From assembly GCF_900631955.1 (NCBI RefSeq), contig NZ_UZWD01000033.1:29702-93701 (forward strand): DNA of 64,000 bases, in the 5' to 3' direction. Shown piece after piece: positions 29,745 through 40,053 of the stretch. Both the position numbers and the translations under genes were made by a program. Within the stretch, counting starts at the first letter, position 1. Each line of letters begins with the position of its first letter. A model generated the notes under the pieces. It was given only the letters and a program-made list of their open reading frames with translations, ran no database searches and was not told where the DNA came from. This stretch comes from Devosia equisanguinis (GTDB lineage Bacteria > Pseudomonadota > Alphaproteobacteria > Rhizobiales > Devosiaceae).

Positions 29745-30353
29745 TCAGCCGCGACCGGGCTTTCGGGCCACGAGGTCAACCAGGGCCGAAACACCCCTGT
29801 GACGGCTGCCTTCGCTGAGCTCGGCGTCGTAGCTGCGCAGGTCGAGGATCTCGAGCGCCTTGAACCGATCGGCCAGCAGATCCTCGGTATAGAGGTTTTC
29901 CAGCACTCTGGGTCCACCGGTCCCATATTCCATCTGACGCGGCCCATAGCCTTCCAGCAACAGAAGTCCACCGGGTGCCAATGTCCTGATCATGCCGGCA
30001 AAGATGGCATCGCGCAGCGGCGGCGCGGCGAATTGAAAGAAAATGCCCACAACCACGTCGAATGTGTCGGCGGGCCATTCATATTCAGCGACATCCACCA
30101 GTTGGCAATCGACTGACACGCCCCGCTTTTCAGCCAGCGCCTTCGCCTTGGCGATGCCGACCGAGGAGGCGTCGATGCTGGTGACATCGAGCCCCTGCTC
30201 CGCCAGGAAAGCGCCGTTGCGCCCCTCGCCATCGGCAATGGCCAAGGCGGTACGATAGCCTGCGAGCCGATGCTGCTGCGCGGCGAGGAAAGCGTTGGGG
30301 GCCTCCCCGAACAGATAGCCCGGTTCGCTATACCGCTCGTCCCAGAAGCTCAT
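29745..30353 (-). CDS. Class I SAM-dependent methyltransferase
   Basis: A 202-residue methyltransferase. Motif I is ALAIADGEGRNGAFLAEQG (residues 37-55), motif II is VTSIDASSVGIAKA (57-70), and the post-motif block FDVVVGIFFQF is at about 100. The opening FWDERYSEPGYLFGEAPN is typical of a TehB/thiopurine-methyltransferase-like group of small enzymes. The substrate is unknown. It lies four bases after tamB and is probably cotranscribed with tamA-tamB. Confidence 0.85.
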   Translation of the reverse strand: MSFWDERYSEPGYLFGEAPNAFLAAQQHRLAGYRTALAIADGEGRNGAFLAEQGLDVTSIDASSVGIAKAKALAEKRGVSVDCQLVDVAEYEWPADTFDVVVGIFFQFAAPPLRDAIFAGMIRTLAPGGLLLLEGYGPRQMEYGTGGPRVLENLYTEDLLADRFKALEILDLRSYDAELSEGSRHRGVSALVDLVARKPGRG

Positions 30354-30357
30354 CGCC

Positions 30358-33300
30358 TTAATAGTCCTGCTCGTAGAACACGCCGACGCTGGAATTGCCG
30401 TCCTGTCCGGCGGCGCCCTTGACCGTCAGATTGTCGGTGACATCGAGATTGATCGTCACCTTGGACTGGCCATTGGCCCCCGCAGTGACGCCGAGATAGA
30501 CATTGTCCTGCAGATAGGTGCCGGCCTGCACCCCGACATTGCCCTTGGCGTCGGTAACGACATCGAGATCGGCGAGGCCCGCGGCCCCGCGAATATCGTT
30601 GAGCAGGCCGCCGCCACTGCCGCCGCCCACCAGTTCCGCCGCGGCTGCCGCCAATTGCGCCAGCTGCAGCGGCGACAATTCGCCCATCGAGCGCTTGAAC
30701 AGCAGGCGCGCCAGCACCTCGTCCTGCGGCAGGCTCGGATTGGAGGAGAAATTGATCTCCAGCGCCGAGACACGGCCAGTAACGGTCACGATCACAGTGA
30801 TGTCGTTGCTATCGGTGGTGGCGACGAAATTGAGCTGCGGATCGAGATCGCCCACCAGGGTCACATTGCCCTGCTCGAAGGTGATGCGCTGGCCCAGGAT
30901 CGACAGCCGCCCGCGATTGAGCGCAAAGGCGCCGACCGGCTGGATATTGCTGATCGGGCCCGTGAGCCGCACCGATCCACCCACTTCCGCGTCGAGCCCG
31001 CGGCCGCGAATGAAGATCTGGTTCGGCGCGCTGACATTGATGTCGAGCAACAGGCCCGGCGAACGCGTCTGCGGCACCGGCGCGCCACCGGCGTCGATGC
31101 GCGCGCGTTGCAGCGTCTGCGCCACTGGCGCCGGCGTGCGAATATGGGTGACATCGATCAGCGCCGCGCCGCCGCCAAAGCCTTCCGGCACAGTGATATT
31201 GGCGTTTTCGATCAGCACATTGCCCGCCAGCAGCGGCGTGCCGGTGAGATTGCCAGTCAGCGCCAGCCCACCCGACACCGTGGCGACGAAAAGATCGCCA
31301 TCCGAATAGCGCGCCGAATTGATGGTGACGTTGAGATTGGCCGGGAAAGCCCCGGTGAGCCCTACCGTTCCGGAGGCAGACACGCTGCCGCCGGTGGACA
31401 GATTGGCAGAAAGGCTTTCCACCGTGGCACTGGTGCCGGTCAACTGCACCCGGCCATTGATATCGGTCAGGCGCAGGTTGAGCTCGGGATCGACATAACC
31501 GGCCCCTGCCGTCGATACCGTTCCGGCAAAAACCGGATTGTCGAGGCTGCCGCTCACCCGCGCATTGATATTGGCGGTGCCCGAAAGCTGGCCGCCACGG
31601 TCGGCGACGAACTGATTGGCCAGGGCCAGCGGCGCCAAGCCTTCGAGATTGAGCGCGAGGCCACTGCCTTCCAGCGGCACGCGGCCCGAACCGGTTACGG
31701 CGAGCCCGCCGGCGCCATTGGCCGTCAGCGCATCCAGAACCACGGCCTGCCCGGCATAGGTGCCATTAGCCGAAACGCTGATCGGGGTAATGCCGAAGGA
31801 GGCAATCGCAGCCGCCCCGACGCCGCTGGCCTGCGCCTGGAAGCGCACCTGCGGGTCGGATGCAGTGCCCGAAACCGTAGCCCGGCCATTGAGCGTGCCG
31901 GCCAGTCCCAGATCGGGCGCCACGGCATTGGCGATGGACAGTGGCAGATTGGCGATATCGACCACCATGTCGAGCGCCGTGCCGGCCGTGCCGGTCGCGG
32001 TAACGCTGCCGGAGCCGACATCGAAGCGGATGGCGTCGAGCGCAACGCTGTAGCCACGCACCACCAGCGCGCTGGGATTGGTCAGCCGCGCCGAGAGGCT
32101 GCCCTGCACCAGATTGGCGCGGTCGAGCGCCAGTCGATAGCCATCGGCAATCGGGCTCAGCGCCCCGGCCACTTCGATACTGGTGCCGGTGGCCAGCGCC
32201 GCCTGCGCGTCGAAATTGGTGGTGTCACCGCTCTGGTTGGCGCGGGCATCGAGCGTGTTGATCACCACGCCCGCCGCCCGGACCGTGGTGGCGCTGGCCG
32301 AACCATCGACCACCGGCACGCCGAAGAGGTCAGCGATCCCTGCAGAAATATCGGCCCGGCCCACGGCAATGTCGTTGAACCGGAAATTGCTGGCATTGGC
32401 CGTCACGCCCAGCCCCTGCTGGCCATTGTCGGGCTTGAATTCAACCGCCGCATTGACCGCGCCAGAGGCATCGGCCAGCAGCAAAGCTGCAGCCAGCGAC
32501 ACATCCGGCGCCACCACGTCCAGCCTACCGTCCAGCAGTCCGGTCTCGACACTGCGGATGATACCGCCGGAAATGCGGGTGCCGGCGATCTCGAAGCCGA
32601 TATCGGACAGCGCCTGGGTGGCCTCGTCAGACTCAAGATGGGTGATCAGCGTCGCCCGATGTCCATCGAGTTCGGCGCTGCCGGTGACATCGCCGCGCAA
32701 ACGACCATTGAGGAGATTTGCCGCAAGTGTGACCTGCGCATTCCGCAAGGCGCGTCCCGCCAATGTACCGCTCGGCACCTGGCCATCCAGCAGCAGCACC
32801 AGCGGCTGGTCCGCTGCCGCCGAGCGCGCCGAACCGCGCACCGCCAGCGCGCCACTGGCATCGTCGGAAACCAGTCCGAGATCGCTGAGATCGAGAGCAA
32901 TGGTGAAGTCGGCGGTGTCGCTGGCATAGGTACCATCGGCATTGAACCGCACCTGCGGATTGCTGATCGAAAAGCCTTCGGCCACGATCCCCGCATCGGT
33001 GCGCGCCAGCCTTCCGCCGATATCGACCGTGCCGGCCAGCAGCGCATCGGCGGTGGCGTCGTCGATGGAAAGATTGGTCCCGGTTCCGTCAAAGCGCAGG
33101 TCGAAACCGCCGCTCACCGGCATCAGCTTGCCATCGGCGACCAGCGACAGTGCGCCGGTCAGCTCGCGTCCAGCAAGTCCCGAGAAGGCCCCAATATTGC
33201 CGGTCTCGACGCCGATGCGGCCGTCGAAATCGGTGCCATCGATCGTGCCCGACAGCGTCGCCACCAGTGCCTCGCCCACGACGCGCAGTTCGGCCAGCTG

Positions 33301-34704
33301 GATCGGCTGCCCGGCATTCCACAGCCCGGCTATGCCCAGACCGACGCTGTCACCCAAAGCGGCCTCCAGCCCGGCATCGCCGGTCACGCCGGACAGCGTG
33401 CCGTCGCCATTGAAGGTCACCATGCGGCGGGTCGGATCGGAGAGATTGCTGGCAACGCCATTCACTGCCAGCGCCAGCCGTTCGGCGCGGATGTCATCGG
33501 TCGAAAAGCCGTCGACGCCCAGTTCGGCCGTCCAATCCTCGCTGCCCGCCGTACCGAAATCGACCTTGAACTGCGCCTTGTTGACCTTGGTCGCATTGCC
33601 GGCGACCGGCAGCGTCACCACGCCACCCGCCGGATCGGCAATGGCGGCGTCGATCACGAGACGCGAGAGGAAATTATCTGCGGTTGTCGTGGCGCTTGCT
33701 GTCAGCGCCAGCTGCCCGCCATTGAGCGTCAGGTTGGAGAGCTCGACGCCGCCCGCACTGCGCAACAGCGCCTGCGCCGTCAGCCGCGTATCGGCGCCGA
33801 AAAACGCCCGGTAGGGTTCGGCCACCAGTGTCGATAGTGGACCACCGAGATTGGCGGCGATGGCAAAGCCTTCTGCCTGCTGGGCGATCGTTGCGGTGCC
33901 GCTCAGGGCCGACTGGCCATCGGCGAGCAATTGCATCTGCGCCGTCAGATCGGCCACCGGCCCCTGCCCCTGCAGCGTCAGCTGCATGGCTGGCCGGCCC
34001 TCGATGCTGAGCAGGTTCGCCAACACGCCATTGGCCGGCTCGTTGAGATCGAGCGAGAGGTCGATGACATTGTCGGCGCGTTTGTAGTCCACCTTGAGGC
34101 CCAGCGTGCCCCCCGGACCGTCCAGCCGCACGATATCGAGCGTGGTGTCGAGATTGCCGCCTTCCAGCGACAGCGCGCCGGTCAGCGAGATTTCCGAGCC
34201 GAGCCCGAAAACGCTTTCGCCGAACGTAACCTTGGGCACCGACAATTCGCCCAGCTGGATCGCAACCGGGAAGTCCGGAATTTCCAGTCCGCCCGCTTCC
34301 GGCGCCGGCAGGTCGACAGTGTTTTCGGCCGGCACGGCATTGCGCAGATATTCGATCGAGTCGGCGGCCAGCGTGCGCACGTCGAGTTTGCCGGTGAACA
34401 GCGCCGCCTGGTTCCAGTTGAGCCGCGCATTGTTGACGCGCAGCCACACCCCCTGCTCGTCGGCAATGGTGATCTGGCGCACCGACACATCCGAGCCCAG
34501 GGCGCCATCGATATTGGACAGCCGGATCTGCCGCTCAGGCGTCGACAATCGATCCTGCACGAAGCTGGTCAGCCAGTCCTTCTGCTCGTCGTCGGACATG
34601 GTGAGCACGTCTTGCGCCACCAACACCGCTGGCACGGCAAGAAATGGCGTCAGCAGCACTGCCGCCATGATGGTGCGCCGGCGGTTCTTGAACAGTTTCA
34701 TCAT
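30358..34704 (-). CDS. tamB: Translocation and assembly module protein TamB
   Basis: A 1448-residue inner-membrane-anchored protein spanning the periplasm. A single N-terminal helix (residues 11-30) is followed by a very long stretch of repeating beta-strand segments rich in Gly, Asp, Leu and Val. The C-terminal DUF490/TamB domain (about the last 350 residues) contains RGRGLDAEVGGSVRLTGP and the closing GVFYEQDY. TamB proteins form beta-taco tubes that work with TamA in outer-membrane protein assembly and lipid transport. Its ATG shares one base with the tamA stop, giving strong coupling. Length is normal to long for the family. Confidence 0.94.
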   Translation of the reverse strand: MMKLFKNRRRTIMAAVLLTPFLAVPAVLVAQDVLTMSDDEQKDWLTSFVQDRLSTPERQIRLSNIDGALGSDVSVRQITIADEQGVWLRVNNARLNWNQAALFTGKLDVRTLAADSIEYLRNAVPAENTVDLPAPEAGGLEIPDFPVAIQLGELSVPKVTFGESVFGLGSEISLTGALSLEGGNLDTTLDIVRLDGPGGTLGLKVDYKRADNVIDLSLDLNEPANGVLANLLSIEGRPAMQLTLQGQGPVADLTAQMQLLADGQSALSGTATIAQQAEGFAIAANLGGPLSTLVAEPYRAFFGADTRLTAQALLRSAGGVELSNLTLNGGQLALTASATTTADNFLSRLVIDAAIADPAGGVVTLPVAGNATKVNKAQFKVDFGTAGSEDWTAELGVDGFSTDDIRAERLALAVNGVASNLSDPTRRMVTFNGDGTLSGVTGDAGLEAALGDSVGLGIAGLWNAGQPIQLAELRVVGEALVATLSGTIDGTDFDGRIGVETGNIGAFSGLAGRELTGALSLVADGKLMPVSGGFDLRFDGTGTNLSIDDATADALLAGTVDIGGRLARTDAGIVAEGFSISNPQVRFNADGTYASDTADFTIALDLSDLGLVSDDASGALAVRGSARSAAADQPLVLLLDGQVPSGTLAGRALRNAQVTLAANLLNGRLRGDVTGSAELDGHRATLITHLESDEATQALSDIGFEIAGTRISGGIIRSVETGLLDGRLDVVAPDVSLAAALLLADASGAVNAAVEFKPDNGQQGLGVTANASNFRFNDIAVGRADISAGIADLFGVPVVDGSASATTVRAAGVVINTLDARANQSGDTTNFDAQAALATGTSIEVAGALSPIADGYRLALDRANLVQGSLSARLTNPSALVVRGYSVALDAIRFDVGSGSVTATGTAGTALDMVVDIANLPLSIANAVAPDLGLAGTLNGRATVSGTASDPQVRFQAQASGVGAAAIASFGITPISVSANGTYAGQAVVLDALTANGAGGLAVTGSGRVPLEGSGLALNLEGLAPLALANQFVADRGGQLSGTANINARVSGSLDNPVFAGTVSTAGAGYVDPELNLRLTDINGRVQLTGTSATVESLSANLSTGGSVSASGTVGLTGAFPANLNVTINSARYSDGDLFVATVSGGLALTGNLTGTPLLAGNVLIENANITVPEGFGGGAALIDVTHIRTPAPVAQTLQRARIDAGGAPVPQTRSPGLLLDINVSAPNQIFIRGRGLDAEVGGSVRLTGPISNIQPVGAFALNRGRLSILGQRITFEQGNVTLVGDLDPQLNFVATTDSNDITVIVTVTGRVSALEINFSSNPSLPQDEVLARLLFKRSMGELSPLQLAQLAAAAAELVGGGSGGGLLNDIRGAAGLADLDVVTDAKGNVGVQAGTYLQDNVYLGVTAGANGQSKVTINLDVTDNLTVKGAAGQDGNSSVGVFYEQDY

Positions 34705-36620
34705 CAGAACGCCTGCCCGATACCGGCGTAAATAGCATAGTCAGGATCACCCGGCCGCTTGTTGAGCGGCAGCGCCAGGTCGAGCCGCAACGGCCCGAGC
34801 CCGGTATAATAGCGCACGCCGAGGCCCGCCCCGAGACGCAGATCCTGGATGGAGGGGAAAGTGTCGGCAGCGACATAGCCGCCATCGATGAAGCCGACAA
34901 CGCCGATATCCTCGGTCACCTTCACCCGCGCTTCCAGCGACCCTTCGAGCAGATAACGCCCGCCGGTGACCACGCCCGAGCCATTGTCGACGCCGATGGA
35001 CTTGAAGCCATAGCCGCGCACCGAGCCGCCGCCACCGGCGAAGAACAGCTTGTCGGGCGGAATCTGGTCGAGCGACGGCCCCACCAGCGCCCCGGCCTTG
35101 ATGCGGCCCGCCAGCACATAGGCATCGTCCTCGGAGAAGCCGAAATAAGTGCGCCCCTCGATGACGATGCGCGCGCCCGGATTGCCATAGATGAAATCGT
35201 AATAGGGCTCGATATTGCCAGAGGCATAAAAGCCCTCGGTCGGGTCGACCTTGCTGTTGCGCCCGTCAAAGGTCGCGCCAGCATAAAGCCCGGCCGTGGC
35301 GAAATCGCGGGTGCCGAACCCGTCCTCGAAGCGCGCCCGCTTGAAGCTGGCGCCACCCTCGAAGGTCAATTCGTCCGAATAAAACCAGCTCAGCCCCAGC
35401 CGACCGGCCGCCGAGGTCTCGGTATAGGTCGGGTAGATGGTGCGCTCGCCCGACACCACCGCCACCAGATCGACGTCGGGATGATAGAAGCCGGGCTTGG
35501 TGAAGGTGCCGCCGAAATAATAGTCGAACTGCGAGGTATTGATCGGCCAGGCAATGCTGGCGACGCGCGCATCGAGCCGCAGCCGTTCGGCCTGCCCGAA
35601 GAGATTGCGCCACAAATGATAGGCCTCGAGCCCCAGCCCATCGACCGTCGAATAGGTGGCGCCGGCACCGAAACGACGACCCGGCAATTCCTCGACGATC
35701 AGGTCATAGGGCAAGAGCCCATCGGCCCCGATGCTGTCGCCGGCCTGCATGCGCGCCGAGCGGAAGACTTCCAGGCGATCGAGGCGCTTCTGCGCCCGCG
35801 CCACATCATCCGGATCATAGTCCTGCCCCACCGCCAGCCCGGTCTGCAGGGCGACGAATTCGGGATTCATATTGGTGGTGCCGCTGACCGCGATCGGCCC
35901 GAAGGCGGCATGGCGGCCGGGATTGACGGTAATGGTCACGTCGACAGTATTGGTAGCGTGATCGGCCACCACGTCACGCCCGGTCACTTCCGCCTTGGCA
36001 TAACCCTGCTGCCGCCAGGCCTCCACGGCCAGTTGTTCGGCGCGCACGATCACCGTGGACCGCGCCACCTCGCCAGCCCCGAAGCCGCGCAGCGATGGCA
36101 GCTCGACCTGATCCAGCGGGTCTGCCGTATAGGGTGCCTGATTGACGATCTGCACATTGCCGAAGGTAAAGGCCGGTCCGGCAGTAACAGCCACCGTCAC
36201 ATCCACCGGATCGGGCAAATTGACGTCGGGCGCCAGATTGGCTGCCTCGACCCCGCCAATGCGGATGCTCACCGCCCCGCCATAGCGGCCCTGGGCGTAA
36301 AGTGCGGCGAGGATGCGGCGATAGTCGCCCCGCGCCTTGGCGATCAGCCCGGCAGCGCCCGAGGCCGGCTCGGCCTGGTCGGACAACAAGGTCGATGCAT
36401 TGCGCACGGCGGTTTCGACATCGCCGGTCTCATTGACGGCAAAGCTCACCACATAGGGCTGCGGATCGACGATGACGGATTCGGCATCCCGGTCAGCATC
36501 GCTTTCAAAAAACTTGATGCCGAAAAGTTCAAAGGCATGCGCAGACGGCGCCGTCGCGGCCAATCCGGCAACCACGAGGCACATTGCGCCAAGACTCGAT
36601 ACAATACGCGCGCTCTGCAA
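34704..36620 (-). CDS. tamA: Outer-membrane assembly protein TamA (Omp85 family)
   Basis: A 638-residue outer-membrane protein. An N-terminal signal peptide (cleavage near AHA, about residue 29) is followed by about three POTRA domains (roughly residues 40-300) and a C-terminal 16-strand Omp85 barrel. The barrel contains the VRGY motif (GGGGSVRGYGFKS near residue 530) and ends in aromatic IGQAF. The best start is a TTG at 36620, needed to supply the basic n-region of the signal peptide; the next ATG would leave none. The downstream tamB completes the pair. Confidence 0.92.
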   Translation of the reverse strand: MQSARIVSSLGAMCLVVAGLAATAPSAHAFELFGIKFFESDADRDAESVIVDPQPYVVSFAVNETGDVETAVRNASTLLSDQAEPASGAAGLIAKARGDYRRILAALYAQGRYGGAVSIRIGGVEAANLAPDVNLPDPVDVTVAVTAGPAFTFGNVQIVNQAPYTADPLDQVELPSLRGFGAGEVARSTVIVRAEQLAVEAWRQQGYAKAEVTGRDVVADHATNTVDVTITVNPGRHAAFGPIAVSGTTNMNPEFVALQTGLAVGQDYDPDDVARAQKRLDRLEVFRSARMQAGDSIGADGLLPYDLIVEELPGRRFGAGATYSTVDGLGLEAYHLWRNLFGQAERLRLDARVASIAWPINTSQFDYYFGGTFTKPGFYHPDVDLVAVVSGERTIYPTYTETSAAGRLGLSWFYSDELTFEGGASFKRARFEDGFGTRDFATAGLYAGATFDGRNSKVDPTEGFYASGNIEPYYDFIYGNPGARIVIEGRTYFGFSEDDAYVLAGRIKAGALVGPSLDQIPPDKLFFAGGGGSVRGYGFKSIGVDNGSGVVTGGRYLLEGSLEARVKVTEDIGVVGFIDGGYVAADTFPSIQDLRLGAGLGVRYYTGLGPLRLDLALPLNKRPGDPDYAIYAGIGQAF

Positions 36621-36957
36621 CCTAAACCCGCCCGTTACGCTTCAACCAATTGGGCTAAAGCTCAAATTGCCAGTTGGGCGGAAAGATTGTGTTAAGACAC
36701 CGCCCCCATTTCGCGCCGACGCGTTGCGCCTGCCCAAATGGCGTAGATTTGATGGCAAGTTTAGGGCGCTCTGCCGCTCCCGGCCACCCGCAAAGACCAT
36801 TGCGAAGCCAATTGCCTTGCCAACCGTGTCCTATGGGCAACGGCGCCACTGCCCCACCCATTCCACCATCAAGGCTTTGCACCACTGCAAATATTGACGC
36901 CGAGGCGCGGTTCGGTCCACCCTGCCGGCCTTGATGCCCTATCCCCCAGGACCCGAT
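36621..36957. other. Divergent intergenic region between tamA and the YdfG-like gene
   Basis: About 337 bases hold no credible gene. The part next to tamA is relatively AT-rich and must hold the tamA promoter. I could not identify a convincing -35/-10 pair on either strand, and saw no strong repeat. Confidence 0.5.
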
Positions 36958-37731
36958 ATGTACCAGCTGCTCGATCCCAGCCGCTTTGTCGTCTTCATCA
37001 CCGGCGCCACGTCCGGCTTCGGTGCCGCCGCCGCCCGGCGCTATGTCGCCGCCGGCGCCAAGGTGATCGCGACCGGCCGCCGTCAGGATCGACTGGTCGA
37101 GCTGCAAGAAGAACTGGGCAAGGAAAACTGCCACATCATCGCGCTCGATGTGCGCGACCGCGCCGCTGTCGAACAGGCCATTGCCGATATCCCCGCCCCC
37201 TTCGACGCCATCAATATCGTGCTGGCCAATGCCGGCCTGGCGCTGGGCCTGCAGCCGGCAGCCGAGGCCAGTCTAGATGACTGGCAGACCATGATCGACA
37301 CCAATGTCTCCGGCCTTGTTTATACCGTGCGCCTGCTGCTGCCCGGCCTCATCGCCCGCGGCGGCGGTCATGTGGTGACGCTGGGCTCGGTAGCGGGCGA
37401 ATATGCCTATCCCGGCGGTTCGGTCTATGCCGCGACCAAGGCCTTCGTGAAGCATTTCGCCCTCGCCATCCGCTCGGATCTGCAGGGCAAGAATGTGCGC
37501 GTCACCGATATCGAGCCGGGCCTTACCGAAACCGAATTCTCCCTCGTGCGCTTCAAGGGCGACGCCGACAAGGCGGGCAATGTCTATTCCGGCACCAAGG
37601 CCATGACCGCCGAAGACATCGCAGAAAGCATCTTCTGGGCCACCTCGCTGCCCGAACATGTCAACGTCAACAAGATCCAGCTGATGGCAACGACCCAGGC
37701 TATCGGCGCCTTCGACATTTTTCGCGGCTAG
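36958..37731 (+). CDS. YdfG-like NADP-dependent short-chain dehydrogenase
   Basis: A 257-residue SDR. TGATSGFGAAAARRYVAAG near residue 16 and ATGRRQDRL after beta-2 indicate NADP binding. ANAGLALGL is near 94, the active-site Ser is in TLGSVAGEYAYPGG, and Tyr/Lys are in YAATK near 161. DIEPGLTETEFSLVRFKGD is characteristic of the YdfG (3-hydroxy acid / L-allo-threonine dehydrogenase) group. AGGA lies eight bases before the ATG. It is a single gene, divergent from tamA. Confidence 0.88.
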   Translation: MYQLLDPSRFVVFITGATSGFGAAAARRYVAAGAKVIATGRRQDRLVELQEELGKENCHIIALDVRDRAAVEQAIADIPAPFDAINIVLANAGLALGLQPAAEASLDDWQTMIDTNVSGLVYTVRLLLPGLIARGGGHVVTLGSVAGEYAYPGGSVYAATKAFVKHFALAIRSDLQGKNVRVTDIEPGLTETEFSLVRFKGDADKAGNVYSGTKAMTAEDIAESIFWATSLPEHVNVNKIQLMATTQAIGAFDIFRG

Positions 37732-37821
37732 GAAGGCCGCCCATCAAAGGCCGGGGATGCGCGTTAACGCAGGGTTTACCAAACCCTTGCCAGCGGGCAA
37801 TTTCGCCCATCATATGCGCGG

Positions 37822-40053
37822 ATGCGCCCTGCTTTTGCCACGCCCGGCCTGTTGCTGATCATCGTCGCCGCCTTCTGCGCGGCGATGTCCTTCTTCGTCA
37901 TCTCAGCCGGCACCATGTCGGTGCCATGGTTCGGCATCAAGCTGGCTGCCGCGCCCGATGGTCAGGGCGTCGTGATCGCGGGCTATAGCGACCTCGCCTA
38001 TTTCCCCGAGCCGCAACCGCGCATTGGCGCCCGGGTCGAGGCCATCTCCATTCCCGGCGGTGCACCCGTGCCTATCGAGGCCCTCGATATCCTCCCCGAG
38101 CCGGACAGCCTGTCGAGCTATGCCGAGATCAACGCCTTCTTCGCGCGCCAGAGCCTGCTCAATGCCCTGCTTGCCAATCCGCAGGAAAAGATCGAAATCC
38201 ACGCCATCGACCCGCTCGACGGCACGCGCAGCGTGACCTCAGCCTTTGTCGAGTTCCGCCCCTTCTTTGCTTTGCCGGATGGGTTCTGGGTGCAGCTGCT
38301 CACCGGTATCGGCGCGGTAATGATCGCCGGCTGGGTCTGGGCCCTGCGTCCGCGCAAGCTCGCGCCGATGCTGTTCCTGGTCAGCGCGCTGGGCATGATG
38401 ATGTCGACCGCGACCTCGGCCATCTATGCCAATCGGGCGCTGGCCATCGACGGAAACCTCTTTTCCATCCTCCAGCCCATCAATTCCATCGGCGCCGTTA
38501 CCTTCGGCGTCGCCATGATCGGACTATTGCTGATCTATCCGGTCCAGCTGGTGCGCTTCGCCTGGCTGTGGCTGCTCTTGCCGGTGCAGGCCGGCATGAT
38601 GTTTCTGATCGTCACGCAGACCGGCTTCGGCCCCAGTCAGCTCTATATCTACATCGCCGCCGCCACCCTGGTCATTCTCGGCGCCATCGCCGCCCAATGG
38701 TGGCAGACCCGCCACGATCCGGCCGAGCGCGCCGCCCTCGGCTGGCTGGGCCTGTCCATCGCCGTGGGCTGCCTCGCCTATACGGTCTTCGGCGCCCTGC
38801 CCATCCTGCTCGACCTGCCCATCGGCATTCCGCAGACCCATGTCACCGGCGTGTTGATCGTCATCTATGCCGGCCTGGCGCTGGGGATCGCACGCTACCG
38901 CCTGTTCGAATTGGGCGACTGGGCCTATCGCATTCTCTTCTACACCTCCGGCGCCATCCTGATGCTGCTCATCGACATGGCGCTTATCGTGGTGCTGAAT
39001 TTCGACGCCGCGCCGGCTTTGGGCCTGTCACTCGCCCTCGTCGCCTTCGTCTATCTGCCGCTGCGCGACTGGGTCTGGCGCCGCCTCACCGCCCGCCGCC
39101 GCCTGCCCCAGCATGAATTGTTCTCCGCCGCCCTCGACGTCGCCTTTGCGCCCTCGCCCGAGGAAAGCGACCAGCGCTGGCGCGCTCTGCTGGCCCGGCT
39201 CTTCGACCCGCTTGAGATCGAGGCGACTGCCCCCGTCACGACGCCCGTCGCCCAAGATGATGGCCTCATTCTCGACCTGCCCGCGGTCGGCAACTCGCCG
39301 CCTTTGCGCCTCACTTTTCCCCATTCCGGGCGGGGCCTCTTTTCCCCCGCCGATGTCAAGCTCGCCACCAATCTCGTCACGCTGACCGAGCGCGCCGAGG
39401 AAAGCCGCCAGGCCTATATGCGCGGCGTGGGCGAAGAGCGGCGGCGCATGGCGCGCGACCTGCACGACGATGTCGGCGCCCGCCTCCTCACCGGCCTCCA
39501 CACCGCCGACGAGCGCACCCGTCCGACCCTGCAGGCCGCACTCAGCGATATCCGCGCCATTGTCTCCGGCCTGGCCGGCGAGGAAGCCGAGCTCGAGCGG
39601 GTGCTGGCCGAAATCCGCCACGAAGCCGCGCGCCGGCTCGAAGCCGCCGGCATCGCGCTCGACTGGCCGCTGCCCGAAACCGAGGCGCCGCCCTTCCGGC
39701 TGGATTATCGCATCCACAAGGCCCTGACCTCGGCCGTGCGCGAGATCGTCTCCAACGTCATCCGCCATTCCGGCGCCACCGAGCTCGTCGTCACCCCCGA
39801 GCAGCACGCCAACCGCCTCACCCTGCGCTTTGCCGATAATGGCGCGGGCCTGCCGCCTGCCGCGCTCAAGGGCGAAACCACCGGCTATGGCCTGCGCAGC
39901 CTGCGCCAGCGCATCGAGGATCTGGGCGGCTCGGTCAGCATCGGCAATGGTGTGGGCACCACCATCGTCCTAAGCCTGACGCTGACCCTGGCCGCAAATC
40001 CCCCGGAACCGGGGGTGCAGGCAGCAATGGCCGCGCTAGACTCGCCCCCATGA
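37822..40053 (+). CDS. Membrane sensor histidine kinase (NarL/DegS-type, HisKA_3) with PDZ-like N-terminal region
   Basis: A 743-residue kinase. One helix at residues 7-28 is followed by an extracytoplasmic stretch of about 115 residues with PDZ-like features (PRIGARVEAISI, ...ALLANPQEKIEIHAID). About eight more helices cover residues 155-415. A GAF-like or linker region comes next, then HisKA_3 with the phospho-acceptor His548 in RRRMARDLHDDVGARLL. The C-terminal HATPase has REIVSNVIRHSGA (N box), FADNGAGLP and GYGLRSLRQRIEDLGG. The layout recalls ComP-type kinases. Its partner gene overlaps by four bases. The signal is unknown. Confidence 0.85.
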   Translation: MRPAFATPGLLLIIVAAFCAAMSFFVISAGTMSVPWFGIKLAAAPDGQGVVIAGYSDLAYFPEPQPRIGARVEAISIPGGAPVPIEALDILPEPDSLSSYAEINAFFARQSLLNALLANPQEKIEIHAIDPLDGTRSVTSAFVEFRPFFALPDGFWVQLLTGIGAVMIAGWVWALRPRKLAPMLFLVSALGMMMSTATSAIYANRALAIDGNLFSILQPINSIGAVTFGVAMIGLLLIYPVQLVRFAWLWLLLPVQAGMMFLIVTQTGFGPSQLYIYIAAATLVILGAIAAQWWQTRHDPAERAALGWLGLSIAVGCLAYTVFGALPILLDLPIGIPQTHVTGVLIVIYAGLALGIARYRLFELGDWAYRILFYTSGAILMLLIDMALIVVLNFDAAPALGLSLALVAFVYLPLRDWVWRRLTARRRLPQHELFSAALDVAFAPSPEESDQRWRALLARLFDPLEIEATAPVTTPVAQDDGLILDLPAVGNSPPLRLTFPHSGRGLFSPADVKLATNLVTLTERAEESRQAYMRGVGEERRRMARDLHDDVGARLLTGLHTADERTRPTLQAALSDIRAIVSGLAGEEAELERVLAEIRHEAARRLEAAGIALDWPLPETEAPPFRLDYRIHKALTSAVREIVSNVIRHSGATELVVTPEQHANRLTLRFADNGAGLPPAALKGETTGYGLRSLRQRIEDLGGSVSIGNGVGTTIVLSLTLTLAANPPEPGVQAAMAALDSPP

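Noticed and set aside
30655..33837. Plus-strand open frame of about 1060 codons opposite tamB
   Set aside because: Arg/Gln/His-rich composition is typical of an antisense shadow; TamB on the other strand is well supported and coupled to tamA.
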